Notes under the pieces: model-generated
What the model was told of the DNA's origin: nothing
Databases searched by the model: none
The model's input: only the letters and a program-made list of their open reading frames with translations
Shown: positions 1 to 8,494 of the stretch, piece after piece
How the letters are laid out: each line of letters starts with the position of its first letter
How positions within the stretch are numbered: the stretch's first letter is position 1
Made by a program: the position numbers and the translations under genes
Source of the DNA: Megamonas hypermegale
Lineage (GTDB): Bacteria > Bacillota > Negativicutes > Selenomonadales > Selenomonadaceae
DNA length: 26,811 nt
NCBI GenBank assembly: GCA_002314325.1
Contig: DCFC01000010.1
Coordinates: 1-26,811 of the forward strand
Direction: 5' to 3'

Positions 1-57
1 TGTTTAGTTTTCAAAGAACATCTCTGTTTTTTCAACTCTCTCGAGCTGACTTTTAAT
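1..57 (-). promoter_or_regulatory. rRNA operon leader, 16S gene outside window
   Basis: Read on the minus strand, the last bases before the left edge are GTTCTTTGAAAACTAAACA, the kind of conserved leader found just upstream of 16S rRNA in Firmicutes. It follows the proximal of three strong promoters. The 16S gene itself is not in the window, so the operon's identity is inferred from the leader and the promoter cluster. Confidence 0.65.
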
Positions 58-86
58 ATTTTATCTTACCCAAAAGATTTTGTCAA
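58..86 (-). promoter_or_regulatory. rRNA promoter, proximal copy
   Basis: Minus strand: -35 TTGACA (81-86), 17-bp spacer, -10 TAAAAT (58-63), with an A-rich tract upstream of the -35. The bases after the -10 (ATATTAAAAGTCAGC) are identical to those after the -10 of the tRNA-Gln promoter at 6082-6110, which supports a stable-RNA role. Confidence 0.8.
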
Positions 87-169
87 GCACTTTTTTCAAC
101 TTTTTTCAATTTATTTTTTAGTGCTTTATTTTTTCTTTTAAGTGATGCTCTCTCATCGAGTGCTTAAAT

Positions 170-198
170 ATTATATCTTACTGAATTTATTCTGTCAA
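170..198 (-). promoter_or_regulatory. rRNA promoter, middle copy
   Basis: Minus strand: consensus -35 TTGACA (193-198), 17-bp spacer ending in GTAAGA, consensus -10 TATAAT (170-175). The spacer end GTAAGA is shared with the proximal promoter. An A-rich stretch lies upstream of the -35. Confidence 0.8.
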
Positions 199-262
199 GC
201 ATTTTTTCAAATTCTTAACAAGTTTTTTCAGTTTTAGTGCCGCCTCATCAGCGACGAAAAAT

Positions 263-291
263 ATTATATCTAAAATATAAATGCCTGTCAA
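263..291 (-). promoter_or_regulatory. rRNA promoter, distal copy
   Basis: Minus strand: consensus -35 TTGACA (286-291), 17-bp spacer, consensus -10 TATAAT (263-268), with an A-tract (AAAAAAAGTG) just upstream of the -35. It is the first of three tandem promoters firing leftward. Confidence 0.8.
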
Positions 292-357
292 CACTTTTTT
301 TCATCTTTTTGTAAAATTTTTAATCAGATTTTAATTTCTTTCTATAACTATATGGAT

Positions 358-374
358 TATAATAAGAATATAAT
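358..374 (+). promoter_or_regulatory. Possible promoter of the M48 peptidase gene
   Basis: Two perfect TATAAT hexamers (358-363 and 369-374) lie 66-82 bases before the ATG at 440. Neither has a good -35 at 17 bp, so which one is used is unclear. The rest of 300-439 is AT-rich with nothing else recognisable. Confidence 0.35.
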
Positions 375-439
375 AGTTTACTTCATATTACAGTCAATTA
401 CATAATTACATGCACTTTTTAACGAAGGGAGTGTTTCAT

Positions 440-1549
440 ATGTTAAAGAAAACTTGTAAAAAATGGCTATCAGGTGCTATCGCTCTCAGTTTAGGCGTAA
501 CTTTATCCTACGGTGCTGTTCCAGCCAAACCGGCAGAAGCATTTAACTGGGGCAATCTTGCCGGAGCTGTTTTCGTTACGACGGCGCAGCAGCAACAACT
601 GGAAAAACAACTCAACTATCTCGATAACGACGGCCGTCATGAATACTTCAATAAGATAAAATCCGAACTCGGCGAAAATCAGGATTACTATTATAATGCT
701 ATTTTGGATGATATTATGAATCGTTTGACATACGTAATATCACTTGAAGACCCTTCCATAAATGACAAACCGTACAACTATTTTGTCAACAACGACGAAA
801 CATACAACGCCTTTTGCACTGTCGGCCACAATCTGACGGTAAACACCGGCATGTTCAAACTGCTGAACAATAATCAGGATGAACTGGCTGTGGTCGTAGC
901 CCACGAACTGGCGCACGGTCAGGAAGAGCATGTACAGAGCTCCGCCAAGAAAAGTTTTTCCATCAATCTTTTAGCCAATATCTACGCTTCGCAAAATCCT
1001 GATATTCTATCCGTAATCGGTACAAATATTCTTGCCGGCAATATGAAAGCCAAAGGCATTACCAAGCGGCAGGAACAGCAGGCGGACGATATTGCCTTCG
1101 AATATACGGTAAAAGCCGGTTATAATATCGGCGCCGGAGCTGCCACCTGGCAGAGATTTATCGATAAGATGGGCGTATCCAAAACCAATTTTGTCGGCGA
1201 GCTTTTCTCTCCGTCCGACCATCCGAGCCATCAGTCCCGCCGCGACAATTACTCTGAAAAACTGACTGAGTACAGCAACGATAAAGTTGAAGTCGATGAA
1301 AAAACGGGCATGATTAGAGTAAATCGCCGCGATTTCATCATACCGGCAGCAGCAAATGATATGAGCAGCCAAGAACGCGCGTACTTAATCGCCGGCAATC
1401 TGGCAGCAGTATATCATGCCACACCGAAAAATCCGCCGAAAGCTTATTTGGAAGGCGACACGATTTATATGGGCAGACAGGCAATTATGGTCGTTGAATA
1501 CGGTGAAAACGGCCGTGATATCGTAGATTATTTAAATGCAATACGCTGA
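440..1549 (+). CDS. Exported M48-family zinc metallopeptidase
   Basis: The product of 369 aa is probably a periplasmic or surface zinc peptidase. A Lys-rich start (MLKKTCKKW), a hydrophobic core and a likely cleavage near AEA-FNW give a signal peptide of about 35 residues. The catalytic motif HELAH (about residues 155-159) sits in VVVAHELAHGQEEH, and EQQADDIAFEY further on supplies the third zinc ligand in the M48 pattern. A C-terminal region of about 70 residues past the catalytic domain has no function I can name. The ATG at 440 is chosen over one at 410 because AAGGGAG precedes it by 8 bases and the signal peptide then begins properly. The substrate cannot be told; the family includes BepA/YfgC and Oma1-type quality-control proteases. 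The gene stands alone and ends at a terminator shared with gyrB. Confidence 0.85.
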   Translation: MLKKTCKKWLSGAIALSLGVTLSYGAVPAKPAEAFNWGNLAGAVFVTTAQQQQLEKQLNYLDNDGRHEYFNKIKSELGENQDYYYNAILDDIMNRLTYVISLEDPSINDKPYNYFVNNDETYNAFCTVGHNLTVNTGMFKLLNNNQDELAVVVAHELAHGQEEHVQSSAKKSFSINLLANIYASQNPDILSVIGTNILAGNMKAKGITKRQEQQADDIAFEYTVKAGYNIGAGAATWQRFIDKMGVSKTNFVGELFSPSDHPSHQSRRDNYSEKLTEYSNDKVEVDEKTGMIRVNRRDFIIPAAANDMSSQERAYLIAGNLAAVYHATPKNPPKAYLEGDTIYMGRQAIMVVEYGENGRDIVDYLNAIR

Positions 1550-1550
1550 T

Positions 1551-1592
1551 AAAAAAAGACTTACCGACAAAATAATCGGTAAGTCTTTTTTT
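1551..1592. terminator. Bidirectional terminator between M48 gene and gyrB
   Basis: A perfect 17-bp inverted repeat (1551-1567 and 1576-1592) with an 8-base loop has A-runs on the left and T-runs on the right. It can therefore end transcription from both convergent genes. Confidence 0.92.
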
Positions 1593-1595
1593 ATT

Positions 1596-3646
<2,051 letters not shown>

Positions 3647-3788
3647 ATATCTTGTCTTGTTATTCCTGCTTTTGCCTGCCTTAAACTTCCCTGCAAAACT
3701 TAGTACAGCCATTTATAAATACAAATCCGTTTTCCCTTCGCAAATTTATCATTTTAGAAAAAAATATTATTTTTATGTTTTTTTATAG

Positions 3789-3817
3789 ATGACAAATGTA
3801 TTTTTATATGATATTAT
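3789..3817 (+). promoter_or_regulatory. Promoter of the AGCS symporter gene
   Basis: -35 ATGACA (3789-3794), 17-bp spacer and -10 TATTAT (3812-3817), about 50 bases before the ATG at 3870. The stretch 3647-3788 between the divergent promoters is AT-rich and shows no gene. Confidence 0.5.
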
Positions 3818-3869
3818 ATATCACTATATTGCACTTGTATTTTTATTTTAGTTTAGGAGGACTTATTTA

Positions 3870-5219
3870 ATGGACTTTTATACTCTAATTCAAACAATTG
3901 ACACGTTCATCTGGGGACCACCTTTGATTATCCTGCTGGTTGGCACGGGGATTTTCCTCACCTGCCGTCTGCATTTAATTCAGGTATTCAAGCTGCCGCT
4001 GGCTATGAAGCTGATTTTAACGGCCAAAAACAAAGGCTCGGGCGATATCAGCAGCTTTAAGGCCCTGTGCCTTGCCATGTCGGCAACTATCGGTACAGGT
4101 AATATCGTCGGCGTCGCTACAGCTATTGCTGTCGGCGGTCCCGGTGCCATTTTCTGGATGTGGGTATCGGCATTTTTCGGTATGGCGACAAAATACGCCG
4201 AAGGATTACTCGCCATCAAATTCCGTTCCAAAGACGAAATCGGACAAGTCGCCGGCGGACCTATGTATTATATCGAACTCGGTCTCGGTAAAAAATTCCG
4301 TCCGCTCGCTATTTTATTTGCCGTATTCACTATTCTCGTTGCCTTCTTCGGTATCGGTACATTTGCTCAGGTAAATGCTATCGTTGACAGTATGCAAATT
4401 TCCTTCGGTGTGCCTATTTACATAACCGATATTGTTCTTACACTTTTAGTAGGTATCATCATCTTCGGCGGGCTGAAAAGCATCGCCCGCGCCGCTACGG
4501 CAATCGTTCCGTTCATGGCTGTGCTGTATTTCGTTACCTGCTTCAGTATTCTAATTCTCCATATCACGGAAATCCCGGCTGCCATCATGCTGATTATCGA
4601 CAGCGCTTTCAACGGTCATGCAGCCCTCGGCGGTTTTGCAGGCTCCACTATGATGATGGCTATGCAGAACGGTATCGCCCGCGGCGTATTCTGCAACGAA
4701 TCAGGTCTCGGCTCTGCACCGATTGCCGCTGCTGCCGCTAAAACGAACTGGCCGGCGGAACAAGGTCTTATCTCCATGACCGGTACTTTTATCGACACAT
4801 TATTCATCTGCACTATGACGGGTACAACACTCATCCTGACTGGTGAATGGGCGGGAACTCATGCCGGCGCCGCTATGACGAATGCCGCTTTCAGCTACGA
4901 CTACGGTACAATCGGCGGTATTATCCTGACAGTTTCACTCATCTTGTTCGCCTTTACCACGATTTTAGGCTGGAACTATTACGGCGAACGTGCCTGCCAG
5001 TATCTGTTCGGCATTAAAGGCATCGTACCGTACCGCATCATCTTCACTATTCTCGTTGCTTCCGGTGCATATCTTGAACTTCAGTCCATCTGGGTTCTCG
5101 CCGATATCGTAAACGGCCTCATGGCCATCCCGAACCTTATCGCTCTTCTCGGTCTTTCCGGCGTAATCGTAGCCGAAACGAAAAAGTATTTCGACCATCT
5201 CAAAAACAATCAGCTTTAA
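3870..5219 (+). CDS. Sodium:alanine (AGCS family) symporter
   Basis: A 449-aa integral membrane protein of the alanine or glycine:cation symporter family (AlsT/GlnT/DagA group), which imports small neutral amino acids with Na+ across the cytoplasmic membrane. About ten hydrophobic segments run through the whole length. Family signatures seen are GTGNIVGVATAIAVGGPGA, FGMATKYAEGLLA, AGGPMYYIELGLG and NESGLGSAPIAAAAAKTNW. Length and both ends are normal for the family. The start is supported by TTAGGAGG seven bases upstream. The gene is monocistronic, with its own promoter and a strong terminator. Alanine, glycine and glutamine transporters in this family cannot be told apart from sequence alone. 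Confidence 0.93.
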   Translation: MDFYTLIQTIDTFIWGPPLIILLVGTGIFLTCRLHLIQVFKLPLAMKLILTAKNKGSGDISSFKALCLAMSATIGTGNIVGVATAIAVGGPGAIFWMWVSAFFGMATKYAEGLLAIKFRSKDEIGQVAGGPMYYIELGLGKKFRPLAILFAVFTILVAFFGIGTFAQVNAIVDSMQISFGVPIYITDIVLTLLVGIIIFGGLKSIARAATAIVPFMAVLYFVTCFSILILHITEIPAAIMLIIDSAFNGHAALGGFAGSTMMMAMQNGIARGVFCNESGLGSAPIAAAAAKTNWPAEQGLISMTGTFIDTLFICTMTGTTLILTGEWAGTHAGAAMTNAAFSYDYGTIGGIILTVSLILFAFTTILGWNYYGERACQYLFGIKGIVPYRIIFTILVASGAYLELQSIWVLADIVNGLMAIPNLIALLGLSGVIVAETKKYFDHLKNNQL

Positions 5220-5223
5220 TAAA

Positions 5224-5258
5224 AAAGCCCCAGAGAATTACACTTTCTCTGGGGCTTT
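5224..5258. terminator. Bidirectional terminator between symporter and HAD phosphatase
   Basis: Inverted repeat with arms 5224-5237 and 5245-5258 (AAAGCCCCAGAGAA and its complement) and a 7-base loop. It is GC-rich and flanked by A-runs on one side and TTT on the other, between convergent genes. Confidence 0.93.
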
Positions 5259-5267
5259 CGCTTTATA

Positions 5268-5918
5268 TCATTTTATTACCCACAAAATTTCTTCCGGCGA
5301 ACCTGCCGTAAAATCCGGCTTAGCTTCCATAAGTTCCTTTTCCGTGCCATAGCCGTACGTAACAGCCATACTTTTCAAATCGAAATTTTTAGCACCGAGT
5401 ATATCGAATTTCGTATCGCCAATCATCAATACTTCATCCGTATTTTCTATTTTGTTCGTCTTCAATACATAATCAAGCACCTGAATTTTAGTTATGCGGC
5501 TGCCGTCCGTCAGTGAACCGCCGATAAAATCAAAGTACTTTTCCAAATCATGCTGCGCCAAAATATTATGAGCGAATTTTTCCGGCTTGGAAGTAGCCAC
5601 CATGAGAAATTTGCCCTGCGCCTTTAACTTTTGCAATACACTGTCAATACCTGCATACATTTCATTTTCCAGAATACCTTTCGTTTCATAGTATTCACGG
5701 AAAAACTTCACGGCTTCCATGCTCTTTTCCGCCGAAAATCCATAGCATTTGGCAAACTGCTGATTGAGCGGCGGACCGACAAACGTTCTAAGCTGTGCTT
5801 CATTTTCTTCTTCAATGCCGTATTTTCGCAGTGCATATTTCACACCTTTTATAATACCAGCACCGGAATCAATCAATGTCCCATCCAAATCGAACAGTAT
5901 ATATTTAAAATTACTCAC
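5268..5918 (-). CDS. HAD-superfamily phosphatase, phosphoglycolate phosphatase-like
   Basis: A cytoplasmic 216-aa hydrolase of the Gph/PpaX subgroup of the haloacid dehalogenase superfamily, acting on phosphate esters through an aspartyl-phosphate. Motif I is FDLDGTLID near the N-terminus, motif II VATSKPE, the motif III lysine lies in the following helix, and motif IV is MIGDTKFDILGAKN. The region after motif I (KGVKYALRKYG and on) fits the four-helix cap of this subgroup. The GTG at 5918 is chosen because AAGGAAAGAG precedes it and the fold begins at once (SNFKYILFD). A longer reading frame continues upstream through the tRNA-Gln gene and is not credible. The true substrate (phosphoglycolate, pyrophosphate, a sugar phosphate) is unknown. 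The gene follows the tRNA terminator, and no separate promoter is obvious. Confidence 0.85.
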   Translation of the reverse strand: MSNFKYILFDLDGTLIDSGAGIIKGVKYALRKYGIEEENEAQLRTFVGPPLNQQFAKCYGFSAEKSMEAVKFFREYYETKGILENEMYAGIDSVLQKLKAQGKFLMVATSKPEKFAHNILAQHDLEKYFDFIGGSLTDGSRITKIQVLDYVLKTNKIENTDEVLMIGDTKFDILGAKNFDLKSMAVTYGYGTEKELMEAKPDFTAGSPEEILWVIK

Positions 5919-5947
5919 TATTACTCTTTCCTTCCGTTTTTGGGTAT

Positions 5948-5974
5948 AAAAAAACGCCGCTGTAAAAGCGACGT
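5948..5974 (-). terminator. Terminator after tRNA-Gln
   Basis: On the minus strand ACGTCGC and GCGGCGT pair over a 7-base loop (one G-T pair), followed by seven T. It lies 11 bases past the tRNA 3' end. It may also end read-through from hypE, which has no terminator of its own. Confidence 0.8.
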
Positions 5975-5985
5975 GTAATTTCAAA

Positions 5986-6061
5986 TGGCAGGGGTAGCTG
6001 GACTCGAACCAACGCATGCGGGATTCAGAGACCCGTGCCTTACCAACTTGGCGATACCCCT
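5986..6061 (-). tRNA. tRNA-Gln (anticodon CTG)
   Basis: The 76 bases include an encoded CCA end. They fold as a 7-bp acceptor stem (AGGGGTA with TACCCCT), D stem GCC/GGC, anticodon loop CTCTGAA with anticodon CTG (reads CAG), variable CATGC, and T arm GTTGG-TTCGAGT-CCAGC. The overall match to E. coli tRNA-Gln is close. Position 1-72 is A-U, a weak pair in keeping with glutamine tRNAs, where E. coli has U-A. Positions 31 and 39 are both T, one mismatch at the base of the anticodon stem. Confidence 0.96.
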
Positions 6062-6081
6062 GTGTCTTGCTGACTTTTAAT

Positions 6082-6110
6082 ATTATATTAGCCTTAAGCG
6101 ATTTTGTCAA
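6082..6110 (-). promoter_or_regulatory. tRNA-Gln promoter
   Basis: Minus strand: TTGACA (6105-6110), 17-bp spacer, TATAAT (6082-6087), about 20 bases before the tRNA. The 15 bases ATATTAAAAGTCAGC after the -10 are the same as in the proximal rRNA promoter. Confidence 0.88.
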
Positions 6111-6128
6111 TACCTAAATTAAAAATTT

Positions 6129-7139
6129 TTAACAAATACGCGGAATTTGTTCTCCCTGCGGCATATCAACAATGCGAATTCCGCCGACAGCCGTTCTAAG
6201 ACCGACTTCGCCGACAGCTTTATCTATTACTCTGCCGATTACGCAGGCATGTCTGCCGTATTCATATTTGTGCATGACGGACAATACTTTTTCCGTATCC
6301 TCATCATTCACGAAAGCGATTAGTTTGCCCTCGTTCGCCAGATACAGCGGGTCAAATCCCAGAATATCGCAAAAGCCGCGCACTTCCTCCCGCACAGGAA
6401 TTGCTTCTTCCTCCAAAAGTATGCCGACGCGCGCCTGCGAAGCTATTTCATTGAGCACTGCCGCCGTGCCGCCGCGTGTCGGGTCGCGCAGTACGGCGAT
6501 ATGCGGAGCTACGGTAAGCATTTCCTGCACCATATGATTGAGCGGCGCACAGTCTGTCTTTACCGTTTCCGGCAAGGTGAGATTATGGCGCGATGCCATT
6601 ATCGTAGCGGCATGGTCGCCCAGATAACCGCTGACGATGATATTCTGTCCTGCTTTTGCATTGAGCGGCGAAATATCCGTACCGTCTATGCGCTCGCCGA
6701 TACCTGCCGTATTGATGAAAATTCCGTCAGCCATTCCTTTATTCACGACTTTCGTATCGCCCGTAACGATATACACACCGGCTTCATCTGCCGCCCGGCG
6801 CATTGTATTCACAATTTGGCGCAAATCGCTGAGCGCAAATCCTTCTTCGATTATCATGCCTACGGAAATGTATTTCGGCACTGCTCCCGTCATAGCCAGG
6901 TCGTTTACCGTGCCGCATACTGCCAGTTTGCCGATATTGCCGCCAGAAAAAAACAGCGGCTTAACTACGTACGAATCCGTAGTAAAAGCAATTTTCCCCG
7001 TCGTTAAGTCCAATTTCGCGCCGTCGTGCATTTCTCTGAGATACTCATTGTCAAACGCCGGCAGCAGTATTTTTTCCATAAGCTCATGACCTGCCGCACC
7101 ACCGCTGCCGTGCGCCATAGTTATTACCTCGTCCAGCAA
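6129..7139 (-). CDS. hypE: Hydrogenase maturation protein HypE
   Basis: HypE dehydrates the carbamoyl group that HypF places on its C-terminal cysteine, giving the thiocyanate from which the cyanide ligands of the [NiFe] centre are made. The protein ends in EQIPRIC, the conserved tail with the modified cysteine as last residue. ITMAHGSGGAAGHELM is the family start motif. LTTGKIAFTTDSYVV and AVCGTVNDLAMTGA belong to the PurM/AIR-synthase-like ATP-binding fold, and RDPTRGGTAAVLNEIA to the second domain. About 336 aa is normal. The TTG at 7139 is preferred because AGGTGG ends 8 bases before it; GTG codons at 7148 and 7151 overlap that site and are alternatives. It is the last gene of the hydrogenase cluster, and no terminator is seen before the tRNA-Gln promoter. 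Confidence 0.95.
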   Translation of the reverse strand: MLDEVITMAHGSGGAAGHELMEKILLPAFDNEYLREMHDGAKLDLTTGKIAFTTDSYVVKPLFFSGGNIGKLAVCGTVNDLAMTGAVPKYISVGMIIEEGFALSDLRQIVNTMRRAADEAGVYIVTGDTKVVNKGMADGIFINTAGIGERIDGTDISPLNAKAGQNIIVSGYLGDHAATIMASRHNLTLPETVKTDCAPLNHMVQEMLTVAPHIAVLRDPTRGGTAAVLNEIASQARVGILLEEEAIPVREEVRGFCDILGFDPLYLANEGKLIAFVNDEDTEKVLSVMHKYEYGRHACVIGRVIDKAVGEVGLRTAVGGIRIVDMPQGEQIPRIC

Positions 7140-7168
7140 AAAATTCACCACCTATTCAACCATTCAAT

Positions 7169-8266
7169 CTATTCAAAATGAAAAGTTCTTGCACCGTATT
7201 TATACCATGCAGCGCATGTTCCCTCTACCGATACCATGCAGGAACCGACTGCGTGATTTGGCGTGCAGACCTTGCCGAACAGCGGGCACTGCGTCGGTTT
7301 TACCAGACCTTTCAATACCTCGCCGCAGCGGCAGCCTGCCGGTTCTTTGGAAATTTCTTTTTCTACCGGAAGCATTTTCCGTGCGTCAAATTCAGCAAAA
7401 TCGTCATTGATATCGAACCCGGATTTTTTTATCGTTCCCAGCCCGCGCCAATCAGCATCAGCCAGTTTGTACACCGTCTGCATTATTTTCTGCGCCTGAA
7501 TATTTCCTTCATCTTTGACGACGCGCCTGTACTGATTTTCTATCTGTGCTCTTTCTTCATGCCGCTGTTTTGCCAGCATGTAAATCGAGCTCAAGATATC
7601 GAGCGGCTCAAAGCCGGCGATGACCGACGGCAGATGATACCTGTCTGCGATGAATTCAAATGGTTTTCTGCCTGTAATAACACAGACATGACCCGGCAGT
7701 AAAAAACCGTCCACTTTTATATCATGGCCGCCTAAAAGCGCATTTACGGCAGGATATGTCAGTTTATGCGCTGTCAGTACATAGAAATTCTTTATATTCT
7801 GCGCTTTAGCCGTAAGTATCGTAGCCGCCGCCGTCGGCGAGGTAGTTTCAAAACCGACCGCCAGAAAAATAACTTTTTTTGTTGGATTGTCCTTCGCTAT
7901 CTGCAGGCTGTCCAGCGGCGAATACACAATCCGCACATCATAGCCTTCCGCTTTTACGCTGTTTAGACTGGAACTCGTCCCCGGCACTTTGAGCATATCA
8001 CCGAATGTCGCGATAATCACGTCTTTCTGACGCGCATAGGCGATAGCCGTATCGAGGTAATCATTCGGCGTAACACATACGGGACAGCCCGGACCGCTTA
8101 CAAGCTCCACTTTTTCCGGCAGGAGCTGACGGATGCCGGCGCGGAAAATGGCGACCGTGTGCGTGCCGCATACTTCCATAAAGCGCACCGGCTTTTCAAT
8201 CAGTCTATCTATCTCTTTAAGAAAAAAGTCCGCCGCCTGTTTTGTTTCCTTTGCTGTCAACATCAT
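7169..8266 (-). CDS. hypD: Hydrogenase maturation protein HypD
   Basis: HypD is the [4Fe-4S] scaffold protein which, with HypC, carries the iron atom while CO and the two cyanides are added. Of its 365 aa, the family motifs are VCGTHTVAIFR (Cys33), SGPGCPVCVTP (Cys61, Cys64) and GFETTSP. The cysteine-rich end CRCGEVLKG, CPLFGKVCTP and AVGSCMVSVEGTCAAWYKY binds the cluster. All expected cysteines are present. The first ATG (8266) or the next one (8263) lies inside the end of hypC, so the two genes overlap by about 50 bases and are probably translationally coupled; GAGGTG stands about 14 bases upstream. HypE follows after a short gap. Confidence 0.96.
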   Translation of the reverse strand: MMLTAKETKQAADFFLKEIDRLIEKPVRFMEVCGTHTVAIFRAGIRQLLPEKVELVSGPGCPVCVTPNDYLDTAIAYARQKDVIIATFGDMLKVPGTSSSLNSVKAEGYDVRIVYSPLDSLQIAKDNPTKKVIFLAVGFETTSPTAAATILTAKAQNIKNFYVLTAHKLTYPAVNALLGGHDIKVDGFLLPGHVCVITGRKPFEFIADRYHLPSVIAGFEPLDILSSIYMLAKQRHEERAQIENQYRRVVKDEGNIQAQKIMQTVYKLADADWRGLGTIKKSGFDINDDFAEFDARKMLPVEKEISKEPAGCRCGEVLKGLVKPTQCPLFGKVCTPNHAVGSCMVSVEGTCAAWYKYGARTFHFE

Positions 8267-8480
8267 CAGGATAAAGCACCTCTTTCAATAATTCGCTTGT
8301 AATGCGCGCTTCCTCTTCATCTATAACCTGAATGGCAAAACCGGCATGCATTAAAATATAATCGCCTTCTTTCGCCTCCGGCAAAAGCATCATGCTGATA
8401 TCGCGGCGGATGCCTTCCACTTCCACCGTAGCCATCATGTCCTTTTTTTCAATTATTTTAGCAGGAACTGCTAAGCACAT
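8217..8480 (-). CDS. hypC: Hydrogenase maturation chaperone HypC
   Basis: This 87-aa chaperone binds HypD and then the immature large subunit, delivering the Fe(CN)2CO unit. The start MCLAVPAKI carries the essential Cys2, and DYILMHAGFAIQVID is the conserved second half. The ATG at 8480 is preceded by GAGGAGG; an upstream in-frame start would bury Cys2 and is rejected. About ten residues at the C-terminus (SKGNKTGGGLFS) go beyond the usual family end and come from the stretch overlapping hypD. It lies 14 bases after hypF. Confidence 0.96.
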   Translation of the reverse strand: MCLAVPAKIIEKKDMMATVEVEGIRRDISMMLLPEAKEGDYILMHAGFAIQVIDEEEARITSELLKEVLYPDDVDSKGNKTGGGLFS

Positions 8481-8494
8481 CGTCCTGCCTCCTC

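Noticed and set aside
58..291. Repeated TGTCAAGCA/TTTTTTCAA blocks as a repeat array or CRISPR-like element
   Set aside because: The shared parts coincide with -35, spacer and -10 of three promoters on the other strand; unit spacing is uneven and there are no constant repeats with unique spacers.
5919..6110. Upstream extension of the HAD phosphatase frame to 280 aa
   Set aside because: The extra 64 codons run through the tRNA-Gln gene and its terminator, while a GTG with a good ribosome binding site stands right before the family's first motif.
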